Assembly (NCBI GenBank): GCA_964640305.1
Contig: CAZXFF010000014.1
Coordinates: 1 to 44,535 of the forward strand
Length of the DNA stretch: 44,535 bases
Direction of reading: 5' to 3'
From: Coprenecus sp964640305
GTDB taxonomy: Bacteria; Bacteroidota; Bacteroidia; Bacteroidales; UBA932
Part shown: positions 6,876-15,508 of the stretch, piece after piece
Layout of the letters: each line of letters starts with the position of its first letter
Position numbering within the stretch: the first letter of the stretch is position 1
Notes under the pieces: generated by a model
The model's input: the letters and a program-made list of their open reading frames with translations, nothing else
The model's database searches: none
What the model was told of the DNA's origin: nothing
Translations under genes and position numbers: made by a program

Positions 6876-8050
6876 TTCCTGTAATTGAATCTTCCGTTTT
6901 CTGTCACGAGTTCCACTTCTGCTTCACCGGATGCTTCCACACGTCCTATTATTCTGGCATCTATTCCGAATGATTCGGAGATCTTCACCATTTCCTTTGC
7001 GGATTCCGGATCCGTATATATTTCCATGCGGTGTCCCATATTGAACACTTTGTACATTTCTTCCCACTGTGCCCCTGACTCCACTTTAATGGCCTTGAAA
7101 AGGGGTGGAACAGGGAACATATTGTCCTTGATAACTTTAAGGTTGTCTATAAAATGCAGTACTTTTGTCTGCGCACCGCCGGAGCAGTGGACCATACCGT
7201 GGATCCTGCCTTTGCCAAGCCCGAATATCCTTTTGATTACAGGGGCATAGGTCCTGGTCGGCGACAGAAGAAGTTCCCCATAAGAGATTCCTGTCTCAGG
7301 TTCAATTTCCCTAAGCATTCTGCTTCCTGAATATACAAGATTAGAAGGCATGGCCTGGTCGTAGCTTTCAGGATATTTTTCCGCTACATAATGTGCGAAA
7401 AGGTCATGTCTCGCAGATGTGAGACCGTTGCTGCCTATTCCACCGTTGTACCCGTCTTCATACGAGGCCTTGCCGTACGAAGCCAGACCGACAATGACGT
7501 CCCCTGCCGAAATCCTGGAATTGTCGATAATCTCTGAACGGCGTACCCTTGCACATACTGTACTGTCCACTATTACAGTGCGCACCAGGTCCCCCACATC
7601 AGCTGTCTCACCCCCTGTAAGAATCAGTTTTATGCCGAGTTTCTCCATGGAATCCACAAAATCCTGCGTCCCTGAGATAAGGGCAGACACCACCTCTCCG
7701 GGGATCAGATTCTTGTTCCTGCCTATTGTAGATGAGAGCAGGATATTGTCTGTCACCCCTACACACAGAAGATCGTCCGTATTCATAACGATTGCATCCT
7801 GGGCTATTCCCCTCCACACATCCAGATCTCCGGTCTCCCTCCAGTACACATATGCAAGGGAAGATTTTGTGCCGGCTCCGTCTGCATGCATCACCATACA
7901 GTATTCCGGATCACCTGCCAGCAAATCCGGCACTACCTTGCAGAAAGCTTTCGGGAAAAGTCCTTTGTCTATATTTTTTATCGCATTATGAACATCTTCT
8001 TTCGAGGAAGAGACTCCTCGCTGCATGTATCTGCTTTCGTTCTGTTTCAT
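6872..8050 (-). CDS. purM: Phosphoribosylformylglycinamidine cyclo-ligase (AIR synthase)
   Basis: The 392-residue product belongs to the AIR synthase family and should convert FGAM to AIR with ATP in de novo purine synthesis. Recognisable pieces are HADGAGTKSSLAYVYW, IVMNTDDLLCVGV, LTGGETADVGD, GIGSNGLTSARHD and CSGGAQTKVLHF. The length and sequence match the longer PurM variant found in Bacteroides relatives rather than the 345-residue E. coli form. It is the first gene of a minus-strand operon; a TAnnTTTG element lies 31 bp upstream of the ATG. Other purine genes in the window (purD, purF, two purC) are in separate units. Confidence 0.92.
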   Translation of the reverse strand: MKQNESRYMQRGVSSSKEDVHNAIKNIDKGLFPKAFCKVVPDLLAGDPEYCMVMHADGAGTKSSLAYVYWRETGDLDVWRGIAQDAIVMNTDDLLCVGVTDNILLSSTIGRNKNLIPGEVVSALISGTQDFVDSMEKLGIKLILTGGETADVGDLVRTVIVDSTVCARVRRSEIIDNSRISAGDVIVGLASYGKASYEDGYNGGIGSNGLTSARHDLFAHYVAEKYPESYDQAMPSNLVYSGSRMLREIEPETGISYGELLLSPTRTYAPVIKRIFGLGKGRIHGMVHCSGGAQTKVLHFIDNLKVIKDNMFPVPPLFKAIKVESGAQWEEMYKVFNMGHRMEIYTDPESAKEMVKISESFGIDARIIGRVEASGEAEVELVTENGRFNYRK

Positions 8051-8080
8051 ACTTGTCAGGTTTGGATACTATTTAGATTA

Positions 8081-8088
8081 CAAATTTA
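8081..8088 (-). promoter_or_regulatory. -7 element for purM operon
   Basis: On the minus strand these bases read TAAATTTG, matching TAnnTTTG, about 31 bp before the purM start codon. I do not see a convincing TTTG -33 box at the usual distance. Confidence 0.45.
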
Positions 8089-8110
8089 GAACTTTTTGCA
8101 GAAAAGTTAA

Positions 8111-8118
8111 TAACTTTG
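8111..8118 (+). promoter_or_regulatory. -7 element for the aminotransferase gene
   Basis: TAACTTTG matches the Bacteroidetes TAnnTTTG consensus and lies 43 bp before the aminotransferase start, within the divergent intergenic region shared with purM. The -33 box is not clear. Confidence 0.45.
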
Positions 8119-8160
8119 TATCAACATTATGACTTTTTATCAACATAAACTTTTTTAAAC

Positions 8161-9363
8161 ATGTTAACTCTTTCAAAGAAAGCAAAGCTGATGCCCGCAT
8201 CACCTATCAGAAAACTGGTGCCTTATGCGGAAGAAGCCAAAAAGAGAGGTATAAAAGTATATCACCTCAATATCGGACAACCTGACATCAATTCACCTGA
8301 GGTAGCCCTTCAGGCAGTAAAGGACAACCAGCTGTCCCTTATCGCATATCCCAACTCAGGCGGAAACGAAAGCTACCGCAAGGGACTGGCAGGCTATTAC
8401 AAGAACATCGGGATTGATGTAGAGGCCTCGGATATCATTATCACGACCGGTGGAAGCGAAGCCCTTCAGATGGCACTTGCAGTGACGTGCGACCCTGAAG
8501 ACGAAGTCATCGTAATGGAGCCGTTCTACACAAACTACAACGCATTCGCCCTTCAGAATGATGTCAAGTTCGTTCCGATTACCACAAACATCGAAAACGG
8601 ATTTGCAATCCCTTCCATCGAGGAGTTCGAAAAACACATCAACGAACGCACAAAGGGTATAATAATCTGCAATCCATGCAATCCCACAGGAGTCCTGTAT
8701 ACAAAGGAAGAGATAGAAAAGCTCGGTGAAATAGCACGCAAGCATAATATATATATCTATTCCGATGAGGTTTACAGGGAATTCTGCTATACGGAAGAGC
8801 CCCACTATTCCTGCATGCACCTCAAAGGCATAGAAAACAACGTCATCCTTGTGGATTCAGTGTCCAAAAGATACTCCATGTGCGGCGTAAGGATCGGTGC
8901 CATCGTATCCAAGAACAAAGAGGTAATGGCTGCCGTGATGAAATACGCACAGGCCCGCCTCTGCTCTCCGGAGTACGGTCAGATTGCGGCTGAAGCAGCA
9001 TTGAAGACACCTGCTGAATATTTTGAACAGGTAAGGAACGAATACATCGCCCGCAGGGACTGCCTTGTCGAAGCTCTCAGGAAGATGCCTGGTGTTTTAT
9101 GCCCTACACCAATGGGAGCATTCTATGCTGCTGTCAGACTTCCTATTGATGACTGTGACAAATTCGCACAATGGCTTCTTCAGGAATTCTCGTATAACGG
9201 GAAGACCGTGATGGTGGCTCCTATGGCAGGATTCTATGCAACACCCGGAAAAGGGAAAGACGAAGTACGCATAGCATATGTACTCAAGATAGAAGATCTG
9301 AAAGCGGCACTTGAATGCCTCAGAGTAGCTCTTGAGACATATCCTGGAAGGACTGTCAGATAA
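8161..9363 (+). CDS. PLP-dependent class I/II aminotransferase
   Basis: The 400-residue protein is a fold-type I aminotransferase. The motifs are in order: NIGQPDINSP near the N-terminus, TTGGSEALQMAL for cofactor phosphate binding, NPCNPTGVLYTKEE, YSDEVYREF with the cofactor-binding Asp and Tyr, the Schiff-base Lys236 in SVSKRYSMCGVRIG, and a C-terminal substrate arginine region. It is close to aspartate and aromatic aminotransferases, but the substrate cannot be read from sequence. It is monocistronic, with its own upstream promoter, and its stop overlaps the convergent membrane-protein gene by 8 bp. Confidence 0.9.
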   Translation: MLTLSKKAKLMPASPIRKLVPYAEEAKKRGIKVYHLNIGQPDINSPEVALQAVKDNQLSLIAYPNSGGNESYRKGLAGYYKNIGIDVEASDIIITTGGSEALQMALAVTCDPEDEVIVMEPFYTNYNAFALQNDVKFVPITTNIENGFAIPSIEEFEKHINERTKGIIICNPCNPTGVLYTKEEIEKLGEIARKHNIYIYSDEVYREFCYTEEPHYSCMHLKGIENNVILVDSVSKRYSMCGVRIGAIVSKNKEVMAAVMKYAQARLCSPEYGQIAAEAALKTPAEYFEQVRNEYIARRDCLVEALRKMPGVLCPTPMGAFYAAVRLPIDDCDKFAQWLLQEFSYNGKTVMVAPMAGFYATPGKGKDEVRIAYVLKIEDLKAALECLRVALETYPGRTVR

Positions 9364-10318
9364 TATCCATCTGAAAAAGCCTCAGCATTATCGCGCAGAC
9401 AAGCAGCAGGGATACATAAACGGCCGACTCGAACCTGTTTCCCTTTGTCACAAAGGCAAACACACAGAATGAAGAAGGTAAGGCTGCGACTATCCCGAAC
9501 ATCGGTGAAAGCGATTGACTGTAAAGGCAATAGATGGCAACCATCAATATAGACAGGGATGCAGAAAAGCTGAATGCATATTTCTGCTCCCTGTTTTTTT
9601 CAATATGCCCTGTAGACACAAACAAAATTGAGCGCAATGCAATGGACAGACACAGGACAGCATAAGCTATAACCCATGGAGATGTTTCCGGAAACTCCGG
9701 ACGTCCGAATGGAAGCATTCCGAAAAACTGCCCGGCAAAACCGGACAGACAGCTGGACGGGAAAAGGTATCCAAACGACAGAATATAGATCCACGGCACC
9801 AATACCGCTGTAAGAAAAGAGACAATGAAACGGAGAGTGTCTTTGCCTCTACGGAAAAGGCCGCTGGAAAAGAAACATGCCACCACCCATACCAGCTGGG
9901 GTACAAATACCGAAGCCAAGGACACAGACAGGCCGGAATAGAATGCACTGGAGACATTCGTTCCCTCATCACCGGCATACTTCAGCATAAAATACAATGC
10001 TGTAAGCAGCATCGGTATTGCCAAGTGATATCTGGTAAGGACTACCGATTCAGGAAAAGAAAAGGCCAATACACCGAACATACCGTACAACAATACGGAA
10101 GAAGACGTGTACTGCAGCCTGCTTGCATTCACATACCCCAACAGAGTGACCGTAAAGGACATACATAAAACAGACAGCAAGGCTGAGAGCCATGTCTTGT
10201 CTATGACAGACACTTTCATCGCATTTTCGAATACTTCCGGGATGAAAAATGCCGATACAAGCATGGCAACTGCTACGGAAACCGATGCAAACGCCTTGAC
10301 TCCGCTATAGTTCATCAT
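9356..10318 (-). CDS. Uncharacterised polytopic inner-membrane protein
   Basis: With the start at ATG 10318, the product has 320 residues and about nine or ten hydrophobic segments (for example AVAMLVSAFFIPEV, VLVPWIYILSFGYLF, SLLLVCAIMLRLF). I do not recognise the family; it may be one of the Bacteroidetes-specific DUF membrane proteins. I chose 10318 over the longer frame at 10420 because the extra residues lie inside purD and are hydrophilic, and because 10318 lies 1 bp past the purD stop codon, which would give translational coupling. Function is unknown. It is the last gene of the deacetylase-purD run. Confidence 0.75.
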   Translation of the reverse strand: MMNYSGVKAFASVSVAVAMLVSAFFIPEVFENAMKVSVIDKTWLSALLSVLCMSFTVTLLGYVNASRLQYTSSSVLLYGMFGVLAFSFPESVVLTRYHLAIPMLLTALYFMLKYAGDEGTNVSSAFYSGLSVSLASVFVPQLVWVVACFFSSGLFRRGKDTLRFIVSFLTAVLVPWIYILSFGYLFPSSCLSGFAGQFFGMLPFGRPEFPETSPWVIAYAVLCLSIALRSILFVSTGHIEKNREQKYAFSFSASLSILMVAIYCLYSQSLSPMFGIVAALPSSFCVFAFVTKGNRFESAVYVSLLLVCAIMLRLFQMDII

Positions 10319-10319
10319 T

Positions 10320-11618
10320 TCAACTCCTTTCTTCCATTTCGACCATGTCCTTTCCGATGTCGCTTCTCCGGAAGCTTCCTTCGAAAACGATTCTGTCAAT
10401 ATTGGAATAGATCCGTTCACGGGCCTCCTTGAGGTTCTTGCCCAACACCGTCAGAGCGAGTACCCTGCCGCCTGATGTCACCAGACACCCATCCTTGATA
10501 GCCGTCCCTGCATGGTGTACTGTAAAGTCTTCATCCAGTCTATCAATACCATGTATCTCTATTCCCTTTCTGTAATCACCGGGATACCCTCCGGATACGA
10601 TTACAGCAGTGATTGCCGCATCAGGAGTGATTTTCACCTCTTTTCCGGCAAGGTTCCCCTCTGCCGCAGCAACCAGGATTTCCAGAAAGCCGCTGTCTAT
10701 CCTTGCCATTACAGATTCCGTTTCCGGATCCCCCATCCTGACATTGTACTCAATGACATAGGGATCCCCTCCGCAATCCATCAAACCGAAAAAGATGAAT
10801 CCTCTATAGTCCACACCTTCAGCGCGCAGCCCTTCCACCGTAGGGCGTATGATTCTGTCCTCGACTTTCTTTCTGAATGCGGCATCTGCAAACGGAACCG
10901 GGGAAACGGAACCCATGCCCCCGGTATTAAGGCCTTCATCCCCGTCCATGGCCCTCTTGTAATCCTTTGCTTCCGGCAGAAGGACCCAATCTTTCCCGTC
11001 AGTAACCACGAAAAACGAAACCTCCGTACCTTTAAGGAATTCCTCTATGACAACCTTGCTGCCGGCATCCCCGAAACGTCCGCCGAACATTTCATCCAGT
11101 GCGGAACATGCCTCTTCTTCCGTATCGAGAATAAGAACCCCTTTGCCTGCAGCAAGTCCGTCTGCTTTCAGCACAAACGGAGGGGTCAGAGTTTTCAGGA
11201 AGGCCTTTGCACCTTCACTGTTTTCCCCTGTAAATGTACGGTATGCTGCCGTAGGGATATTGTGCCTTACCATGAATTCCTTTGCAAAATCCTTGCTGCC
11301 TTCCAGCCTTGCGCCGTCTTTTCCAGGTCCGATGAAAAGAGGCGCCGGAGACAGATTCTCATCCAGATAGTCTTTCAGACCGGCAGCGAGAGGATCCTCC
11401 GGACCGACCACTACAAGATCGACCGATTTTTCTTCTACAATCCTCTTTATTTTCTGGAAATCTGTCGGTTTCCCCGGAATGCACTCAGCGACAGATGCAA
11501 TTCCAGGATTGCCTGGAAAGGCATAGAATTCCTGAAGAAGCGCACTTTGGGATATTTTCAGGGCAAGGGCATGTTCTCTGCCGCCCGAACCGATGAGAAG
11601 GACATTGTACTTTTTCAT
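10320..11618 (-). CDS. purD: Phosphoribosylamine-glycine ligase (GAR synthetase)
   Basis: The 432-residue protein is an ATP-grasp enzyme joining phosphoribosylamine and glycine in the second step of purine synthesis. It starts with LLIGSGGREHALALKISQS, the usual PurD N-terminus. VVVGPEDPLAAGL, PFVLKADGLAAGKGV, GEEFSFF-like GTEVSFFVVTDG, NTGGMGSVSP and YNVRMGDPETE follow in family order. The length is normal. It lies 21 bp downstream of the deacetylase gene and is followed at once by a membrane-protein gene. Confidence 0.95.
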   Translation of the reverse strand: MKKYNVLLIGSGGREHALALKISQSALLQEFYAFPGNPGIASVAECIPGKPTDFQKIKRIVEEKSVDLVVVGPEDPLAAGLKDYLDENLSPAPLFIGPGKDGARLEGSKDFAKEFMVRHNIPTAAYRTFTGENSEGAKAFLKTLTPPFVLKADGLAAGKGVLILDTEEEACSALDEMFGGRFGDAGSKVVIEEFLKGTEVSFFVVTDGKDWVLLPEAKDYKRAMDGDEGLNTGGMGSVSPVPFADAAFRKKVEDRIIRPTVEGLRAEGVDYRGFIFFGLMDCGGDPYVIEYNVRMGDPETESVMARIDSGFLEILVAAAEGNLAGKEVKITPDAAITAVIVSGGYPGDYRKGIEIHGIDRLDEDFTVHHAGTAIKDGCLVTSGGRVLALTVLGKNLKEARERIYSNIDRIVFEGSFRRSDIGKDMVEMEERS

Positions 11619-11639
11619 ATTGCATACATTGTTATGGAT

Positions 11640-12251
11640 TTACAAAATAATCGGCTTGCACTCCAGTCCCATTCCAGATGCTGCCTCCAATGTTCTGGGA
11701 AGCGCATACCAGAGGTTCTTTGCAGCTTTTTTGGAATCGTGGAAAACAACCACGGAGCCTGGAGCAAGATAAGGGACAACGTTTCTGGCACAGACTTTAT
11801 GGTGAAGTTTCCTGTTATAGTCCCTGCTGAGGATATTCCACATTACAATATTATACCGTTCACTTAGAAGGTCTGCCTGTCTCCTTGTGATTTTTGCATA
11901 AGGCGGTCTGTACAGGTTGGTCTTTATGATGTCCGCTGCGAGATCCACATCCTGGATATAGTCATCCACAGGCACCCTCCACCCTGCTATATGGCTGTAT
12001 GAATGGCTTCCGACGGCATGTCCACGCCTTATGGTTTCTTCAAAAAGCGACGGATACTGTTCGACGTTCTTGCCGATCATGAAAAACGTCCCTTTCGCAT
12101 TGTATTTGTCAAGGATATCCAGTACCCACGGGGTCACCTCAGGACAAGGACCGTCATCGAACGTAAGGAAAATCCCGTTCCGCTCTTTCGGGAAAGACCA
12201 TATGAAAGACGGATATATGTTTTTGATCAGTTTCGGCGGTTTAAACAGCAT
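11640..12251 (-). CDS. Polysaccharide deacetylase (carbohydrate esterase 4 / NodB-like)
   Basis: With the start at 12251 the protein has 203 residues, beginning MLFKPPKLIKNIYPSFIW. The NodB domain is clear: motif 1 TFDDGP, motif 2 SHSYSH with the zinc-binding histidines, RPPYAKITRRQ (motif 3) and VVVFHDS near the C-terminus. It probably removes acetyl groups from an N-acetylated glycan such as peptidoglycan or a surface polysaccharide. No signal peptide is evident, though the N-terminus has an aromatic, partly hydrophobic stretch. I reject the longer frame to 12410 because it would run through both promoters and into the DUF4296 gene. Confidence 0.88.
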   Translation of the reverse strand: MLFKPPKLIKNIYPSFIWSFPKERNGIFLTFDDGPCPEVTPWVLDILDKYNAKGTFFMIGKNVEQYPSLFEETIRRGHAVGSHSYSHIAGWRVPVDDYIQDVDLAADIIKTNLYRPPYAKITRRQADLLSERYNIVMWNILSRDYNRKLHHKVCARNVVPYLAPGSVVVFHDSKKAAKNLWYALPRTLEAASGMGLECKPIIL

Positions 12252-12270
12252 AACTCTCCAATACAGCCGC

Positions 12271-12302
12271 CAAAGATAAGAGTTTTGTCCGTTTGGAACA
12301 AA
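12271..12302 (-). promoter_or_regulatory. Promoter of the deacetylase-purD operon
   Basis: On the minus strand TTTG (12302-12299), a 20-bp spacer and TATCTTTG (12278-12271) match the Bacteroidetes -33/-7 pattern. The element ends 19 bp before the deacetylase ATG. It is interlocked with the opposite promoter. Confidence 0.7.
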
Positions 12303-12316
12303 TAGTATTATCTTTG
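12284..12316 (+). promoter_or_regulatory. Promoter of the DUF4296-deoC operon
   Basis: TTTG at 12284-12287, a 21-bp spacer and TATCTTTG at 12309-12316 match the Bacteroidetes promoter pattern. The start codon of the lipoprotein gene follows 17 bp later. Confidence 0.7.
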
Positions 12317-12333
12317 TACTCCAAACAGAATAC

Positions 12334-13089
12334 ATGAAATATTTTACCCGATACATCATTCCGTTCCTGATTGCAGCATCAGTATGTTCATGCAGGGAAA
12401 AAGCCAGCATTCCAAGAAGTACAATGTCGAAAATATACTACGACATATACATGACGGATGAAGCACTGAAAGATGATTTCAATTTAAGGAAAAAAGCAGA
12501 TTCCCTGATGGTCTACGCACCGGTTTTCAGGAAATACGGATATACCGTGGAAGATTACCAGCAGAGCGTTGACATATATATGCAAAGGCCCGACAAATTT
12601 CTCAAGATATTCGAAGATACCCGTAAAATGCTGGAAAAAAGAATGGCAGGACTCAAAAAGAAGGCAGAATCGGAAGACAAGTGGTCAGGACACTGGGACA
12701 TTATCGACTCCCTGGAACTTTACACCATGGATGGAGTCAGGACCTCACCATTTTACAGATACATGAGAGTCCTGTTTTTCCGTCCGGACTCCATGGTATC
12801 GGAATCACCAGCTGCTGATTCCATAATGTCGGATAAGCCCACAAATGCATTCTTCCTGTTTTCGGATTCTGCATACAGGTCCGATCATGACTTTGAATTC
12901 TTCATGACGAAAGGTATCACAGACGATATCCGGAAACTGCACCGGCAGGACTCAGGCATCCTGTTACCGGGGAAGGAGGAAGACGAGGCTACGGTACCTG
13001 AGAAGCACATCATTACAGGAACAAGGAAACTGGAAATAACAGAAAGCACGAGAGTGCTCAGAAAGGATATTCAGAAGAAATCTAATTGA
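12334..13089 (+). CDS. DUF4296-family lipoprotein
   Basis: The 251-residue product has a lipoprotein signal peptide (MKYFTRYIIPFLIAASVCSC), with Cys18 or Cys20 as the probable lipidation site. The region IYYDIYMTDEAL ... VYAPVFRKYGYTVEDYQQS is the pattern of the DUF4296 family, common in Bacteroidetes and of unknown function. The C-terminal half is longer than the core domain and is acidic and unconserved to my eye. It is the first gene of a plus-strand operon and ends 7 bp before the amidohydrolase start. Confidence 0.8.
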   Translation: MKYFTRYIIPFLIAASVCSCREKASIPRSTMSKIYYDIYMTDEALKDDFNLRKKADSLMVYAPVFRKYGYTVEDYQQSVDIYMQRPDKFLKIFEDTRKMLEKRMAGLKKKAESEDKWSGHWDIIDSLELYTMDGVRTSPFYRYMRVLFFRPDSMVSESPAADSIMSDKPTNAFFLFSDSAYRSDHDFEFFMTKGITDDIRKLHRQDSGILLPGKEEDEATVPEKHIITGTRKLEITESTRVLRKDIQKKSN

Positions 13090-13096
13090 TAGCGAT

Positions 13097-14281
13097 ATGA
13101 GATTGGCTGCAAATTATGTTTTCCCGATAACTTCCGCTCCCATCAAGAACGGATATGTGGATTTTGCCGACGACGGGACTGTCATCGGAACCGGCATTCT
13201 GGAAAAGGAAACGGCCGGAACAGCTTTTTACAATGGAATTATTGTTCCAGGATTCACAAATGCGCACTCCCACATAGAACTCAGCCACCTGAAAGGAAAA
13301 TTCAGGGAAGCTACGGGAATGTCCGGATTCATAGACCAGATAAATGCCCTGCGGGAATGCGCTCCGAGGGAAGAGCGGCTGAAAATGATGCAGGAGGAAT
13401 ACGACAGACTGTACAGGGAAGGAGTATCCGCCATATGCGACATCTCCAACTGCGACGAGAGTTTCGGTATGAAAGCCGCTTCCCCGATATACTCCAGGAC
13501 ATATGTGGAAGTCTTCGGGTCTGAGCCGGAAGATGCTGCAGGAGTCATTCAGGGTGCACGGAAAATCGTAGCCAAAGCACTTGACGCAGGACTTGATGCA
13601 GCAATCACCCCGCACTCCCCTTATACCATGAGTCCGGAACTTCTCACCATGGCAGCCGCTGAAGGGCTCAAAGACGGTTATATTTCCTACCACAACCAGG
13701 AATCGGCAGAGGAAGACGACATGATAGGTTTCCGCCGGGGACCGCTGTATGAGAATTACAGAAACAGGTCTCTGAGTACCCCCGAGCCTACCGGCAAACC
13801 TGCAATCTTCCATTTCCTGGACCGTATAGGGAAAATCCACCCACAACCTTTTACGGAAAGCATCCTTATGGTCCATAACACAGTAACAACCGAAGAATGC
13901 GTCGATGCCGCAGAATCAGTACTGAAGAACTGCACGTGGGTAACCTGTCCCCTTTCGAACATATTCATCCACAGACAGATTGCAGACCTTAACATGTTAC
14001 ACCGGAAAGGGGTGAGAATAGCAGTCGGAACTGACAGCCTGTCGTCCAACCACATACTGTCCATGGTGGAGGAAATAAAATGCATCCAGAAACATTTCCA
14101 GGACATCACACTGGAGACCATACTGGAATGGGTATGCCTCAACGGTGCCTCCGCATTAGGCAAAGATGGCATATTAGGATCATTCGAAGCCGGGAAAAGG
14201 CCTGGAGCAGTGCTGATTGACAGCATCGATTTCAACAGGATGAAACTCACTGAAAAAAGCACATCAAAACGTTTACTATAA
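13097..14281 (+). CDS. Amidohydrolase-superfamily hydrolase (deaminase-like)
   Basis: The 394-residue product has the composite barrel of the cytosine deaminase/ATZ-TRZ branch. The metal-binding HxH is at His57 and His59 in NAHSHIELSHLKG. Later come HSPYTMS, HNQESAEE, the metal/catalytic region VHNTVTTEE and the metal Asp in VGTDSLSSNH. Members deaminate or dechlorinate small heterocycles, such as guanine, methylthioadenosine or aminofutalosine. The substrate here is not determinable from sequence. Its stop codon overlaps the start of the radical SAM gene by 1 nt (TAATG). Confidence 0.85.
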   Translation: MRLAANYVFPITSAPIKNGYVDFADDGTVIGTGILEKETAGTAFYNGIIVPGFTNAHSHIELSHLKGKFREATGMSGFIDQINALRECAPREERLKMMQEEYDRLYREGVSAICDISNCDESFGMKAASPIYSRTYVEVFGSEPEDAAGVIQGARKIVAKALDAGLDAAITPHSPYTMSPELLTMAAAEGLKDGYISYHNQESAEEDDMIGFRRGPLYENYRNRSLSTPEPTGKPAIFHFLDRIGKIHPQPFTESILMVHNTVTTEECVDAAESVLKNCTWVTCPLSNIFIHRQIADLNMLHRKGVRIAVGTDSLSSNHILSMVEEIKCIQKHFQDITLETILEWVCLNGASALGKDGILGSFEAGKRPGAVLIDSIDFNRMKLTEKSTSKRLL

Positions 14282-15057
14282 TGTCAACAATTCTTTTTCA
14301 CGAGATAGTCTTCGGACCCATAAAGAGCAGAAGGCTAGGAAACTCTCTGGGTATTAACCTATTGCCCCAAAACGGGAAATTATGTTCATTCGACTGCATC
14401 TACTGCGAATGCGGCTGGAACAAAGACGGCAGGAAAGACAGCAGACTTCCGTCCAAAGATGAGGTTTTCCGCCAGATGGAAGAGAGATTCAGCCGTCTGC
14501 ATGCTGAAGGCACGCCGGTAGATACCATAACGTTTTCCGGCAACGGAGAGCCCACAATTCATCCTGACTTTCCCGAAATAATCGACTTTACAGTCAGAAT
14601 GAGGGACAAATATTTTCCGGATGCAGCAATCTCTGTGCTCTCAAATGCAACAATGACAGGGATGCCAGCAGTTAGGGAAGCGCTCATGAAGGTTACAAAC
14701 CCCATTCTGAAAATAGACAGCGGGGTGGAAGAACTGGTGCATCTGATCGACAATCCGCAGGGAGACTACAGTCTGGAAAACACCATCCGCAACCTGGAAA
14801 TGTTCAAAGGCAACTTCATACTGCAGACAATGTTCCTCAAGGGAAACATAAACGGACGGAGGATAGACATGACATTACCGGAAGTTACTGCACCGTGGAT
14901 AGAACTTGTTCTCAGACTCAGGCCAAGGGAAGTAATGATGTACACTCTGGACAGGGAGACTCCGGCAAAAGAACTGGAGAAAGTCACTGTCGAGGAGATG
15001 GAGATAATAGCAGCACCCCTCAGGGATGCAGGAATTGAAGTGCAGATAAGGGGATGA
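14281..15057 (+). CDS. Radical SAM protein
   Basis: The 258-residue protein carries CSFDCIYC at residues 35-42, the CxxxCxxC cluster motif that binds the radical SAM 4Fe-4S cluster. FSGNGEPTIHPDF (the GGE-like SAM motif) and ISVLSNATM fit the same fold. The N-terminus FGPIKSRRLGNSLGINLLP is typical of a widespread radical SAM group of unassigned function. No C-terminal auxiliary cluster is obvious. It is translationally coupled to both neighbours (1-nt overlap with the amidohydrolase, 4-nt ATGA overlap with dtd). Confidence 0.9.
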   Translation: MSTILFHEIVFGPIKSRRLGNSLGINLLPQNGKLCSFDCIYCECGWNKDGRKDSRLPSKDEVFRQMEERFSRLHAEGTPVDTITFSGNGEPTIHPDFPEIIDFTVRMRDKYFPDAAISVLSNATMTGMPAVREALMKVTNPILKIDSGVEELVHLIDNPQGDYSLENTIRNLEMFKGNFILQTMFLKGNINGRRIDMTLPEVTAPWIELVLRLRPREVMMYTLDRETPAKELEKVTVEEMEIIAAPLRDAGIEVQIRG

Positions 15058-15506
15058 GAGCAGTAATTCAAAGGGTTATCGAGTCTTCTGTAACTGTGGA
15101 CGGGCAGATATGCGGGGAGATAGGCAGGGGCCTGAACATTCTTATAGGCGTCGAAGACATCGGCGATACCGACGACATCGAATGGCTCTGCCACAAGATA
15201 GTGAACTTGAGAATCTTCGATGACGCAAACGGAGTCATGAACAGAAGTATTCTGGATACAGGAGGTGATATTCTGGTCATCAGCCAGTTCACACTGTTCG
15301 CTTCGACCAGAAAGGGGAACCGGCCTTCCTACATAAAGGCAGCAAAACCGGAAGTATCAGTACCGGTATATGAAAAATTCATCGAGAAACTGGAAATATT
15401 TTTGGGCAAGCCGGTTAAAAAAGGTATATTTGGAGCAGATATGAAAGTGAAGATTCTGAATGACGGACCTGTCACCATTCTCATAGATACAAAAAACAAG
15501 GAATAA
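15054..15506 (+). CDS. dtd: D-aminoacyl-tRNA deacylase
   Basis: The 150-residue product is full length for DTD, the homodimeric enzyme that removes D-amino acids (and mischarged glycine) from tRNA. MRAVIQRVIESSVTVDG is the standard N-terminus. The active-site motif ISQFTLFAST and the GNRPSYIKAA motif carrying the Gly-cisPro are both present. It overlaps the radical SAM gene by 4 nt and is followed after 2 bp by deoC. Confidence 0.95.
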   Translation: MRAVIQRVIESSVTVDGQICGEIGRGLNILIGVEDIGDTDDIEWLCHKIVNLRIFDDANGVMNRSILDTGGDILVISQFTLFASTRKGNRPSYIKAAKPEVSVPVYEKFIEKLEIFLGKPVKKGIFGADMKVKILNDGPVTILIDTKNKE

Positions 15507-15508
15507 TT

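Noticed and set aside
10512..11867. A 451-residue plus-strand ORF
   Set aside because: It is antisense to purD and the deacetylase, which have clear catalytic motifs.
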